From assembly GCA_963920765.1 (NCBI GenBank), contig OY987252.1, forward strand, positions 5,503,966-5,567,965: a stretch of DNA of 64,000 bases, given 5' to 3'. The notes below the pieces were generated by a model. That model ran no database searches. It was not told where the DNA came from and worked only from the letters and a program-made list of their open reading frames with translations. This DNA comes from Ulota crispa (Eukaryota; Streptophyta; Bryopsida; Orthotrichales; Orthotrichaceae). Below are positions 48,130-59,556 of this stretch, one piece after another. Position numbers and translations under genes: made by a program. Within the stretch, counting starts at the first letter, position 1, and every line of letters starts with the position of its first letter.

Positions 48130-48400
48130 GCAATTCTTGTGGACGGCAAGTTTGTTGAGGGGATGGATAGTTTGTCCTCCGAAGACGGGCGGGCCATCCG
48201 ATCAACGAGCAGGCCTTTGTGGCAATGGGCAGCCAAACAAGGCAATGGGGGGCCATCTAGGCAACGGGCAGGCAAACAAGGCAATGGAGGGGCCGTCTAG
48301 GCAATGAGCAAATTGTCTCGGGTCTTGGGCACGCCAACAAGGCGATAGACATTTTGTCATGGAGGCCATTTGTGGAATGGATGTGGAAGCCATCCATTGG
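48130..48400. repeat. GGCCGTC/GGCAATG cluster upstream of kinase-like gene
   Basis: Short GC-rich words recur: GGCCATCCGATCAACGAGCA, GGCAATGGGG, GGCCATCTAGGCAACGGGCA, GGCCGTCTAGGCAATGAGCA. The units are about 40 bases apart and resemble the other CCGTC clusters in the window. The position is just 5' of the minus-strand gene. Confidence 0.55.
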
Positions 48401-48601
48401 ATACCCTACAAAGACGGTTGGAGCAACCAAGGGTCAAAATATCTGTGGAAATTCCTTGCAGATTGCGACTCCGAAGGAATTTTTACACATGTTGCCCTGG
48501 CTACAAGAACTGACTGGAAGTGGGTGAAAACTAATATTGGGTCATTTAATTCCATGAATACTCCTATAGAATTGAACTTGCTCATCAAATCCTATGCTCC
48601 A

Positions 48602-49250
48602 TTAACCCCTAAATGCCCAAGGATTTGGGTGTTTACAAAATTTTGAAGATGAATAAAACCTAATCAAATCACCTTTTCTAGTAATGTCTCTTGAACACAA
48701 GTTTGTCTTGAAGGCTACTTTCAACATCAAAAAATTGATTTAAAAAATGAACATTGATGATTTTTCTACTCAAGATGTTGTACAAGGGTGTCCACTGCAA
48801 TGTTTAGTTTTTTAGTGTTGGAACATTGTGGAAATGAGCCTGGAATACTCTAGAGCTTAGAGAAAAATCCGCATTATAAATCCATTCAAAAAAGATACAA
48901 GAGTATATTTTCAACATTGTAAATTGACTAGAGTTAAACTTGTAATAATCTTGAACCTCATATTGTATTGATGACCATTTGTTTAGATTTGACATCCAAA
49001 ATGAGGATTAGAAAAATTCAAGCATCTTTTGCAGCCTTAACACTCTCACATTGAAACATGATAATCTTTCAAACTACAAGAGATACTATTGAGTTTTCAT
49101 TTTCCCTGCAATTTCTACCATGTCAAACTCAAATTCATACAATTATAGTTTCTGGAAACTTTATGATATTTACAAGAAGCTTGGTTGGCAATAGAGTTCC
49201 CTGGAAATGCAAAGAAGTTAAGAAAGGGCTTTGGCATTTAAGGGGTTCAA
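48602..49250. mobile_element. TTAA-flanked element, copy 3
   Basis: TTAA-CCCCTAAATGCCCAAG at 48602 and CTTTGGCATTTAAGGGG-TTCAA ending at 49250 are inverted ends (one flank degenerate). The interior start (GGTGTTTACAAAATTTTGAA, then ACCTAATCAAATC) matches the element at 26026. About 650 bp, the same size as copy 1. Confidence 0.65.
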
Positions 49251-49748
49251 GGTTAAAACAACCCAAAGCAGCACACATCTTAGTTAAGGTTCAGAATTGA
49301 TCCCGACTTACCATCTCCAGTGCAACTTTGAGAAAACCTTGAACTGCAATGGGAGTCACAATTGTAAATTATCCTTATGCTTCCAAATAAAGTTAACATG
49401 GCACCTTACCATAATAAGTTCATGTAGTTGAAATTTATGCCATGTAGCATGTGTTTTTGCTACAAACATATACTTGCCTTCCCATCATTGAGCAATTACA
49501 TGAAATTGTGAACCCTAACGGGGTCACCAAGGAGTTAGCGTCAATTAATTCCACAATTTTTTTTTTCTCACTTATCAAGTCATTTCCTTGGAAGTAGATG
49601 TTTCCACTGCATTTTGAATAAAAAAAAGGGCCTAGCCCTCATGTCGTTCAAGAGTACAAAGTTAGAATTAAAAACAAACCTTACCACATTATCAGGGTCC
49701 TATCACTTGGAGGCTTGGAGCTCTAAATGGCAATTTATCTTGGCTTTT

Positions 49749-50522
49749 TTAACCAATGAGGGATCATAGTCCCTTTGAGGGACAGGTTGGATTGCAGGCA
49801 TGTACGTATGGCTAAACTATTTTGTGTGACTTTTTGAAACATTTGTCAAAGCTGGGGAATTCAAAGATCTATGTGGGAATCTACTTTTTTCTTCATTCTA
49901 ACATTTCATGAAGAAGTTATGCATGAATTTATGAAAACTTGTGGAGGACTTCCCGTTCAGGACTTTGGGCAACCCAAAAACTTTGTTAATTTTTAATGTT
50001 TTTAAAACTCAAAATTTGAAACTTGTTCTATAAGTTTTTGTAATAGGTGAGAAGCTTTAAATCATTCAATTTTAATCAATGACATGATAGTTATGAGGAG
50101 TTTTTGTATGCGGGCAATTATGGATTTTCTACTCTAAAATAAACTTTGAACTTTGTAGTCCCTTGTTTTACTCAATTTTGCCTATTTTGGAATAAAAATC
50201 AAACCAAAGGAAATAGATTTTTTATTACAACATTATGACCTTTAGGATTTGCATTTTTCATTTCAACAATTAAATGCTTAACACTTTAGTGTTTTGACTC
50301 ATTCCTTGCTTCTTTTTACTTTTCCCACATGGTTTATAGTTCCAACTGATTTGAAAATTCTCCCACATATACCTAAATTGATCTCCTACATGGAAAAAAA
50401 GAGTGCAACTTGGGGTAAATCAACTTTTTTGTTATAAGAGTGGTTAAAGGCTCTTGAAATTTTTGGACCGGATGGTTTTTTTCTTTTTCAAAGAAAACAG
50501 GGTGTGGTCCTTTAGGGGTTAA
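49749..50522. mobile_element. TTAA-type element, 0.92-kb subfamily, copy 2
   Basis: The right end GGTCCTTTAGGGG-TTAA at 50522 is well preserved. The left end TTAA-CCAATGAGGG at 49749 is degenerate but is followed by TAGTCCCTTTGAGGGACAGG, which matches the complement of the copy at 58622-59556. Internal blocks (GCATGTACGTATGGCTAAA; GGGGAATTCAAAGATCT) are shared. Confidence 0.65.
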
Positions 50523-50529
50523 CATACCC

Positions 50530-51440
50530 TTCTTGTGGACAGCTATACACGCCGTCCATGAGAACTTGAGACCGTCAAAATGGACGGGCCCACGTCCAAA
50601 GGGGATCAAGTTTTTTTGTTACCTTTTTTAAGACGTGTCAAAACGGCAATTTAAAATGTTATATTGCTGCTCCATATTTCAACATTCATCCACACATTGG
50701 ACACAAAATATCACATTTGCAAAAGTTACATGTCTATAAGTTGGTTATCATTCACGATTTGGCAATTTCATCCAAGCCTTTTTGAAGTTTGAAGTTTCTC
50801 GACAATTTCATTCAAATATTACTGATTTTTTTCTATAGGAATGGTGCTAGTCAACAAAATTTGGTGCAATTTTGCCTGAAATCACCAGAAATAGAAACCT
50901 TGTTGGAGACGGAGTGATGGAGGGGAAGTTCTAAGGCCGTTGCGCTCAACCAACGGGCCGTCCACATTCAGTTGTAGCCGTCCAACTAGACAGACCATCC
51001 GTTTGCCAAGGCCGTCGACAAGTGGCGCGGGCCGTCGGGACCTTCGACGGACCCTCCAAGCCAACATGGCCGTCGAGGAGCAATGATGGCCGTTGATGAT
51101 GTCGGCAAGTCCATCCATGTAGGCCGTTGATGGGCCTCAACAGCCTTTTATTTGTGATTATGAGAACACAAGGCTACCAACGGCGCCCCAACCATGGGGA
51201 TGGACTGCCAAACCTCTGGACGGACCACTGAGGCAGCCGACGGTCCTCCAAACTTGCCAACGGACTCCCCGTTGACGTGCGGCCCGTCAATTAATGCAGA
51301 TAGCGTTTTACTTTTCATGATGGCAGTACAAGGCTAGGACGGCGCCCCAAACATGTCGACGAGCTGCCAAACCTCCGTGGACGCTCCGTGGACGCCCAAG
51401 CTGTCGTTGGAGGGGCGCGTCCGTCCACATCAACAGTCTA
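50530..51440. repeat. GGCCGTC motif cluster upstream of gene C
   Basis: At least twelve GGCCGTC, GGCCGTTG, CCGTCCA or GACGG words occur, for example GGGCCGTCCACATTC, AGCCGTCCAACTAG, GGCCGTCGACAAGTG and GGCCGTCGAGGAGC, in both orientations. The stretch is GC-rich against AT-rich flanks and has no coding frame with recognisable motifs. Confidence 0.7.
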
Positions 51441-51720
51441 GATGTGGGGTTTTAATACTGATTTGACCCCAATTACCGACCCAATTAGCTTGGGTAATTG
51501 GGGTGTATAAACTTGCTAAATTCCCTCATAACCGTGCTTCCTCTTTTGAATTGCTTTGTCTTTGCTTGAGATAGCTTTGCATTGCAATTTGAGAGGAAGT
51601 GTTATACATTTGGCATTTGCTTTACCAAATTTCAATTGCCTCCATGCAACAGAAGGCAAAGCAATTTGCCTTGATATCCTCCTACAGACTATGGTTTTTT
51701 ACTATGCATGTAAATAGTAT

Positions 51721-54040
51721 GGCTCCCCAGTTCACTTAGGAAATGAAGGTGAATTTCCAAGGAAAAGGAGGAGAAACAGGTCGAAAGTAGATTGGGCTAC
51801 ATTTAACAATGTGGGGGTTTTGGCAAAGCCTAGCTATGAACAAAAGGTTGAACCCTAGATGAGAATGACATGTCAAGCCTACATTGCCTAGGCCCACATA
51901 TACCGCCATTGGGATTTTACCAGGTACGAGACGCATGTGAAGTCAGGCACAGCTTTAATCAACAAATGCAAGCACCCTGCATTCAAGATGAGGTTAACTG
52001 AGGTTTCATTGGCACTTTGGGGAGAGGCCACAAAAAAGGACGCGACGCTCTCACAATGTCAAATGGCTTATGCAAAGGGTTTTCTTGGGAAAGATGTAGA
52101 TTGGACTACTTACCAGGCCAAAAAACAGAAAAATAGGTTTCCAAACAGACACTGCCACATTCCTGCAAATGCAAATGTGATATTGAAAGAGGTGGCACAT
52201 GACATGGAAGACATTCAGCCAATCACGCAAGAGATTCTAGCACAAGTTTTGGTCTAGAATGTAGCAGATCTACATGAAGCGCAGGATCTGGATGTGGAAG
52301 TGGATGTTGAGCCACTAGAAGAACGTGGAGTTGATGAAGGGAACAAAGTAGCAAATGAGGTTGCCGTGCCAGTAGCAATGCAACTGAATTTGAACGCAAA
52401 TGTTCCGCCGCAGCAAGTACATGTGGGGTTGAACACAATTAATGGAGTGAGTGCCAATGATGAGGAACTTTGGTACTTGAGCGACTTAGTGCTAATGCTG
52501 CAAGCGGAGAAGGACAAGGCAATCAAGGCACATGCAACAGATGTAGAGGTGCATAGAATAAGGGTAGGGCGCCTCATGGATGAGAATGACAGGCTCGCTA
52601 GAAGCCACGCCACCCTTCTAGCTCGCGGAGGACGATTGAGCATGGACGACATTCCATTGCTAGATGATGTCATGGCAAGCACAACATATGCTATGGAGGA
52701 TAGCCTAATAGCTGCCACTCATGCAAATGAATTTGTGGTGCGACCTCGTTTATCATTTCCGCCTCAAACTTTCAGGGGCAAAAGTTCAAATGCAACTAGT
52801 GTTGAAGCAATCCAAATGGTGCAAAACCTTGAAGGGCCCATGTTTTATTTCAATGCCATGCGTGCACAAGCAAAGCAAGCAGAACCAGAGGTGGCAACCA
52901 CAAAGGCAAACATGGAGGAGTTAACAAACTCCATGTGTGCACATGCGGAGCAAGCAGAAGCAGAGGTAGCAAATATGCAGGCGAACATGGAAGAACTAAC
53001 AAACTCCGTGAGTTCTCTTGAACTTTGCTTTGTGGCAGCTAAGGATAATGTTGTGGTTCTCACCACATCAAACATAGAGCTGTAATGAAGATTGGACATC
53101 TTAAAGGCCTCAAATACAAGATTGGTCCAAAGCCCTGAAAGAAAGGAAATGCTGCTTTTGTTGCTAAACATGAAGCTGGCGTGCAACATTTCAGAGAACA
53201 AAGCCTTGCAAATGCAGTGAGAAGTGAAGAGAGTAGCTGTAAAATTCAATGATGGAAGTCATTGTTATTTTAGCTTGACCTTGTGGCCTTGCATTGAAGA
53301 GATGTTCCCTGAGACATTGCCGACAAACCAGCTGAATACAAGCATTGATTGGAACGTGCATTCAACTTTGCATTTTGAATATGACATTGCACAATGTAGG
53401 TATTTACGCAAAGGCCAAGTAGGCAAACCCTCATTCTTGTGGCCTAACCTTCAAGATTTTGTAAAAGACGCCACAATATGCATTATGTGTCAAGAGCCTT
53501 TTGGCCCTGAGGGCGGATGGAGCTTAGGTACGTGCTTGCATATGTACCATCCTGGGTGTCTCATTGCCCACATCGTGACGAGGAAGAGATGTTATTTGCG
53601 GGGCCCCCTTTCATGAGCGGCTTTACAAAATGTTTGGCCTCCAAAACCACATGCTAATTCATTACGAGCATGATGAAGATAATTTACCAAGGCCAGGTAA
53701 TAGGGTTCATTGGAGGAAGGATTTGTCATGGCTCTGGAAGTGGTCCATCAATACCTGTCATCTACTGACATAAATCGTGGATGAGGCTATGCGGTTTGAA
53801 AGTGTGGAGAGCGTCACCAACATCATCAAGCGGGTGATTAGAGATGGCAATTGTGAGCATCAATTGTATGCAGGTCAGCTTGCTAGTGAACATTGGGACA
53901 CAATTTGCAACGTCTTTTCACATGAACTCCACCCACGGGGCATACTATATGATAACAAAGGTCACAGTTTAGTAAAAAAGACAACGGTTGTCCAAAATTA
54001 TAGTCACGGCAAAATTACTGCACATGCAAAATGTTTGTAG
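51721..54040 (+). pseudogene. Coiled-coil/RING-H2-like protein 'C', decayed
   Basis: One frame runs from about 51721 to 53600. The N-terminal part reads KVDWATFNNVGVLAKPSYEQ, KCKHPAFKMRLTEVSLALWG and GFLGKDVDWTTYQAKKQK. A long coiled coil follows (LSDLVLMLQAEKDKAIKAHA; GRLMDENDRLARSHATLL), then an Ala/Glu heptad-like repeat in two copies (EVATTKANMEELTNSM, EVANMQANMEELTNSV). A RING-H2-like finger ends the frame: CIMCQEPFGPEGGWSLGTC, LHMYHPGC, then RCYLCG after correcting a frameshift near 53597. A tail of about 140 codons follows (FHERLYKMFGL, DLSWLWKWSI, GQLASEHWDTICNVFSH). Stops at 52255, 53083 and 53218 and within the tail show decay. Zinc ligands are conserved. Genes A and B have a similar coil-then-finger order. 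The function is unknown. Confidence 0.6.
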
Positions 54041-55548
54041 TCAATTTTACCATAGTTGTTGTCACTTTTTTTGCCAAAAAATTATAGAACAATGTTTATA
54101 ATCTTGTAAATTTCAAATATTGCTTAACAAAAAACAATTTTTATCTAATAATTCAATGCAAGGAGTACAAACAATTAATGTTTGTACTGTCACAGTTTTT
54201 GGTTTTGCTTTGTTGTACTTATTGTCTTCATTGTAGGATTTCATTTTTGAAATTAAAAGGACTAAATTCAATGTTCTAATGTTTAGATACAATGTTTTAG
54301 GGTTTAGGGAGAGATTAGGGAAGTTCATAAGAACATATCCTTGCAAATGTGTGATTTTTGCATGAGGGCCAAATTTTGCCTATAAAGTGATTTTTTTATA
54401 TTTTTAAATTCATAATGTAAAAATAGACCAGTTGATTTAGATGGGCCATCAATCAATTATGGTTTATTTGACTTTTTCTTTGTCTGTTATTCTAGTGAAG
54501 ATTTATGCACCATTTTCTAGACTAAACCTAGTAAAGGTTCTAGGGTTTGTCCATTGTACATAGAATGTATTGTGCATACATGCTGTACCGCATGGAGCAA
54601 TAGTTGTTCACCACGATTCATCTAAATTGGGAGTCACTAGCAATGTTGTCTAGTATATGTGCTCGCTTTTGCAGTGACATTCCATTTGATGAAAAGTGCG
54701 GCAATACTCTAATTCTGTCTTCTCTCCATCAATCTAGTCGATTTGAATTTCTAGTAGGTTACTTTGAGTAGTAGATTGACTTCACACCTTTGCTTAGAGT
54801 TTCCAATTTCACTCCAGAGAAGTAAAAACTAGCAAAGATTTATTGCATGAGTGGAGAACATCAACAATTGTGGTTTGTTGCTCAAGGATGTTTGTTGCTA
54901 TATGTTGCGGCTGTTTCTTGGAGATCGCATCAACGTCGATTTTTGCAAAGCTTAGTGGTGTTTCATGACCTTTTAGTCTAGCCAACATCGTCTTGTTTTT
55001 GCCATGAGATCGTGTCTTTCCTATTGATATAGGCATTGTTATGTTTTTGCCATGAGCTTCTATCTTTCTTGTTGATGTAGCAATACCTTTTTTAACTTGC
55101 AGTCGAAATTTGAGAGGTTTGGAGTCTTGATGCTGACAAAACCTTGGGATTTCCGGTTTTTGCGGTTTCACCTATGCACAATGTTTTAGTACAATGTGTT
55201 TTGTCTACGGAGTCATTTGGTATAGCCATTGTGCAACATGTACAATGTTCTTGTACAATGTTTACATTGTTGATAAAGGAGGGTCAACACTTCATCTCCT
55301 AGATTTTCCATTCCATGGTTATTTCAAGTAAAAAGAGAAACTCCAATCGTACCTTCATTGTACAATTTGTACTATTCTAATACATCTTGTACAATTTTAG
55401 ATACGCATTGTAAAGAATATATTACAAAAACTCTTGCATAATGTACATTCTTTACGTGGACAACAAAATTGAAGTAAAATAAGTATAATCCAGTTTGAAG
55501 TTACCCTCAATTCTTTTATTGACTTCTTCTTGTTTTGCAGGCACTAAA
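54041..55548. repeat. GTAC-rich spacer between genes C and B
   Basis: TGTACAATG and related GTAC words are frequent, especially near 54540-54600 and 55180-55450 (for example TGTACAATTTGTACTATTC). The segment ends in TGTTTTGCAG, a good acceptor just before the gene B start, so at least its last part may be a 5' intron of gene B. No protein motif was seen. Confidence 0.5.
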
Positions 55549-58023
55549 ATGATGGCGTCCGACAACAAGTGGGTGGTTTGGAGCTGATGGTTTAGGGAGG
55601 AAGATGATCATTGCAGTGGTTTTAGCGAGGACGGCTTCATAGACAATTATCTTGCTTCTATCTCACCACACGGAGCCAAAGACAATGTCAAACCAAACGT
55701 GATGAAGAGGTCCTTAGATAAGGAACTAGAGAAGTTGGCTTCTTTGAAGAAGCATCCTCCTCTACTTGCTATTACTATAGAGGAGTTCAAGAGCATGTAT
55801 GGTTTGCCAAAACATGGTAAAAACCCACATAAACTTTTAATTCCACAAGACCTCCTTGAGAAAGACTTGAAGGAAGTATTTGGACCAGCAAAGGGGAGAA
55901 ATGGAAGAGCTGGATATTCTTATGCGGAATGCAAGGATGAAGATGTCATTGCGCGCATTTTTTAGATTTTCCCACTTGTGTATTTATGACATTTGCCAAG
56001 GTCCAAGGTCATACCAAAGCAATTTGCTAGGGGTATAGATATGGAGAAGATCAAGAGAAGGCTTGTTAGTTGGGCAGAGTTTGCTGGAACATCCAACAGA
56101 AACCAACGGAGTAAGTGGTTGAAAAAAGTCTTGTTGTGTTTGTCACTTGTGGCAAACATCACTGGCACTAACAAGGGCGACGCGTACAAAGCAAAAGGCA
56201 TAGACGACCTCTTTCACAACCCCAGTGCCGAACTTTGGAATACTTGGTACAAGATCGGCTTTGCTGTACAAGACGGTACAAAGAGCGTACAAGACAATAC
56301 AGAGACTGAAAAGGACATTGCAGACCTTATCAAACTAGCATGGTTTGTGGATTTACAACTACATGCAATAACAAAGGACTACATTATTGCAGAGAAGGGG
56401 AAAGGGCATTTATCTACCAAGGCGTCGCAAGAAGAAGGGATGCTGCAGAGAACTGAAGCCAAAGTTTTGAAGCTATGAAGGTTCACAAAGCAGAGAATAC
56501 GGACGTTACCTGAGATATAGCGGAAACATACAAAGAGATGATCAAGGATGCAATGGTCAATTATGATGCAGCAACGTCTGAATTAAAAAACTATGATCTA
56601 AGGTATGAGCAACTTCAAGCTTGGGAGACGTGTCTGAGGAGGCAATTTGATGCCTTGTCATCTCAAATTGCTAAAATGAAGAGATGTCAAGTTGGAGTGA
56701 ATTTGAGACCAAGACCTATGTGCTTTCAATTTGACTGCACGACAGTTTGCAAATTTGACACCATTTGCATGACACCCTGTGCACTTTGCATTAGCAGATT
56801 TGCCCTCAATGACATAATAGTGTGCACATGCGGCCATTTGTATCATCCATGATGCGCAGGGGTCTGGTTTGCAGTTGCTAGCAAGTGTGCAAATACAGCT
56901 TGCGATAAAATGGTGCATCCCTCTTGGTTTAAAAGTTTTGGATTTGGCAAATTACATGCACCTCTTCAAGAATTGGTGCAGGTTTTGGAATTAGAGGAGG
57001 AACAAGACAGGCTCCTCAAAAATCTCACAAGGACAATTCTAGACTACCATCCATTTATCGGTATGCAATTCCGACCATGTGCTTATAGCGTTATGCAATG
57101 TTGCAACTTGTATATTTTGTAATACAGGCAGTACACACTTCAGTACTGTTACGTACAGATTAGTACAATAAAATCTAATATTAAATACAACCATTGTACA
57201 AGTGGTACATTGTAATCAAAAAACAATGGCAGTACAGTTTGATTTGTAAAGGGTTATCTATTCATTTTTGTTCCTTATCTGCTAATTTACAACCTCACTT
57301 GTTTTGTTTTTTTGTGGTCTAGATCCAGAGAAACTATACCAGGAGCAATCAAAGAAATATATGGTGTTGACACGGACTTGAAATTATGTCAACGATAACA
57401 TTGTAGCTTCTATAGAAAGCACAAGTCCTCTGCTAAGCCTTAGTGGTGGGACTGATGGGTCGATTGGTGGAACTAATGGGTCGCCAAGTCTAGGCAATGG
57501 CAATGCTGCTGGTGGCAATTGAAGTTGGGGTAATTTTGTCTAACATCCTTTACTTGTAATGTCAGTTCTCCAAGTACCGTTTATAGATGAAGTTGCAGAG
57601 CCTATTCAGATTAGATCCAAGGTTGCAAAGGGAATTGAGGATGCTACCACATAGCCTGTTGCAAGAGTAGTTTCCAGTATGTCTTGCAGGGTAGGTGTTG
57701 AGGCAGAGCTACAAGAGCATATTTGGAAGTTGAAGGAGGACAATGAAAAATTCAAAAGAATAGAGAAGTTAAGACAAGAAGCTGAAGACTTAGAGCGCAG
57801 CAAGAAATTGAGAGAGGAAGCATTGACAGTAGACGGGGTGACTAGGGTGGTGATTAAGGTGCCAAAGCCTCCACCACTACCTCCAATTGACATTGAGATT
57901 GCGATATCAAAGCGGAAGACCAGAAGTGAAATAGCTACGGAGGAAGCAACAAAAGAAGTATAAGAGCCGCAAAAGAAACAAAAGAAAACCAAGAAGAATC
58001 ATAAGGTTACCAAACTCGGTTAG
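55549..58023 (+). pseudogene. Coiled-coil/RING-like protein 'B', decayed
   Basis: The start MMASDNKWVVW at 55549 follows an acceptor-like TTTTGCAG. The N-terminal part (SLDKELEKLASLKKHPPLLA, IEEFKSMYGLPKHGKNPHKL, GRAGYSYAECKDEDVIARIF) and the middle (MEKIKRRLVSWAEFAGTSN, WLKKVLLCLSLVANITGTNK, AELWNTWYKIGFAVQDG) match no family I know. A coiled coil follows (YDAATSELKNYDLRYEQLQA), then a RING-like finger (CALCISRFALNDIIVCTCG, HLYHP, then CAGVWFAVASKCANTACDKM and HPSWFKSFGFG). A 262-bp GTAC-rich intron (57061-57322) leads to a Gly/Ser-rich and then Lys/Glu-rich tail (EDNEKFKRIEKLRQEAEDLE; KQKKTKKNHK). Breaks include stops at about 55578, 55963, 55978, 56850 and 57379 and a frameshift near 56470. 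It is the closest relative of gene A. The mechanism is unknown. Confidence 0.6.
57061..57322 (+). other. GTAC-rich intron of gene B
   Basis: GTATGC at 57061 and TTTGTGGTCTAG ending at 57322 give an in-phase join (ATC G|AT CCA GAG). Seven GTAC words occur in 262 bases, about one expected by composition. The intron of gene A lies at the equivalent place after the finger. Confidence 0.65.
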
Positions 58024-58621
58024 AGTGAGGAATGCATTTGATATAAAAAGTACAAATGTAGACGCGAAGGGTAATTGAATACGTCATGAACATAATCTTG
58101 CATGCCAGGCCAAGTCCTGCATTCATTTGTTGGGAGATAGTAGTGAAATCAATATAAACTTGTAGATTCATACTATCAATATCATTTCATTATTTTTTTA
58201 GGATTTGGGGTGTTTGACACATTGAAATTGCATTGAAGTCTTTCTAGGAATGACTTCTTAGTTTTGTGGGACAGCATTGCAAGTATAATAGATGTCCTCT
58301 ATATATTGTTATTGTTTATCGATGCTGTGAATCAAAATAAATAAAATTACTATTTTTGTCCCTTATTTGACAATAGTGGCCTTGTAGAACTCTTAGTTCT
58401 TTGTCTCTGATTCATCTTGAAGCACTCTTGGTTCTTTGTCCCCATTTCATGCTGCAACATTCTTAGTTTCTGGAGGGATTGGTTTGCCTAATCTGTCCAG
58501 AATTGTCTAGCATCAACAATAATTAACTTGAAAAATACAAACTAAATTAGTGTGCATTTCAATAAGTCTTTAAGCTACTTTTTCATATTTTGTTATTTTT
58601 TATTAGTGTATTGGTTTGTAC
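58024..58621. other. Intergenic DNA downstream of gene B
   Basis: AT-rich sequence. Near 58395 and 58430 a phrase with CTCTTAGTTCTTTGTC or CTCTTGGTTCTTTGTC is repeated. No gene was recognised. Confidence 0.35.
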
Positions 58622-59556
58622 TTAACCCTAAAGGATCAAGCCTTTCTTTCTACCAAAATCACTAAAAACTACCACTTCTAGGAGGTTTAAAAGAAAGAGA
58701 TTTTGTGTTTTGTATTTGGGGAATCCAACCATAGGATCTTGTCCCAAACTAGAAGAGGTACTTGTGAGAAATAAATCAGCTCATTCCAAATGGAGATGAG
58801 TGAGATATTTACATATAGTGAAAATAAAAGTCTTTTTTCATGCTGCCCAAAAATTTCAAAAGCCTTTGACCACTCTTATAACAAAAAAATTGCTCTACCC
58901 AAAATTGCGCTTTATTTTTTCCATGTAGGAGATCAAGTTAGGTATGTGTGGGAGAATTTTTAAATCAATTGGAATTATACAACACATGCAAAAAATAGTA
59001 AATTAAAAAAAGTAGATAATGAGTCAAAACACTAAATTGTTAAGAATTTAATTATGGAAATGAAAAATGCCAATCCCTATGGTCATAATGTTACAATAAA
59101 CAATCTACATCCTTTGGTTTTGTTTATTTTCCAAAATATTGAAAATTGAGTAAAATAAAGGACTTCAAAGTTTATTTTAGAGTAGACATTCCATAGCTAC
59201 CCGCAAACAAAAACTCCTCATAACTTTCATGTCATTGATTGAGATTGAATGACTCAAAGCTTCTCATGAATAAAAAAATCTAAAGAACCCATTTCAAATT
59301 TGAGTTTACAAAAAAAGTAAATTTTAAAGAATTTTTTGGGCTACTCAAATGGGCAGTTTTCCTCAAATTTTTTGAAATTCATGCACAATTTCTTTGTCAA
59401 ACGTCAGAATGAAGAAGAAATTAGATGCCCATGCAGATCTTTGAATTCCCCACGTTCAATAAAAAATTTGGAATATCACATAAAGTAATTTAGCCATAAG
59501 TACATGCCCAAAGTCCAACCTCTCCTCCAAAGGGACAGCGGTCCTTTAGGGGTTAA
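58622..59556. mobile_element. TTAA-type element, 0.92-kb subfamily, copy 3
   Basis: TTAA-CCCTAAAGGATCAAG at 58622 and CGGTCCTTTAGGGG-TTAA ending at 59556 are inverted ends flanked by TTAA. The interior is the reverse complement of the copies at 27885 and 49749 (AACCAATGAG-like end; TAGCCATAAGTACATGCCCA; TTTGAATTCCCC; CATGTAGGAGATCAAGTTAG). It is the best-preserved member and encodes no protein. Confidence 0.75.

Noticed and set aside
50882..51140. Minus-strand Arg-rich open frames
   Set aside because: They arise from the GC-rich GGCCGTC repeats and are low-complexity by composition.
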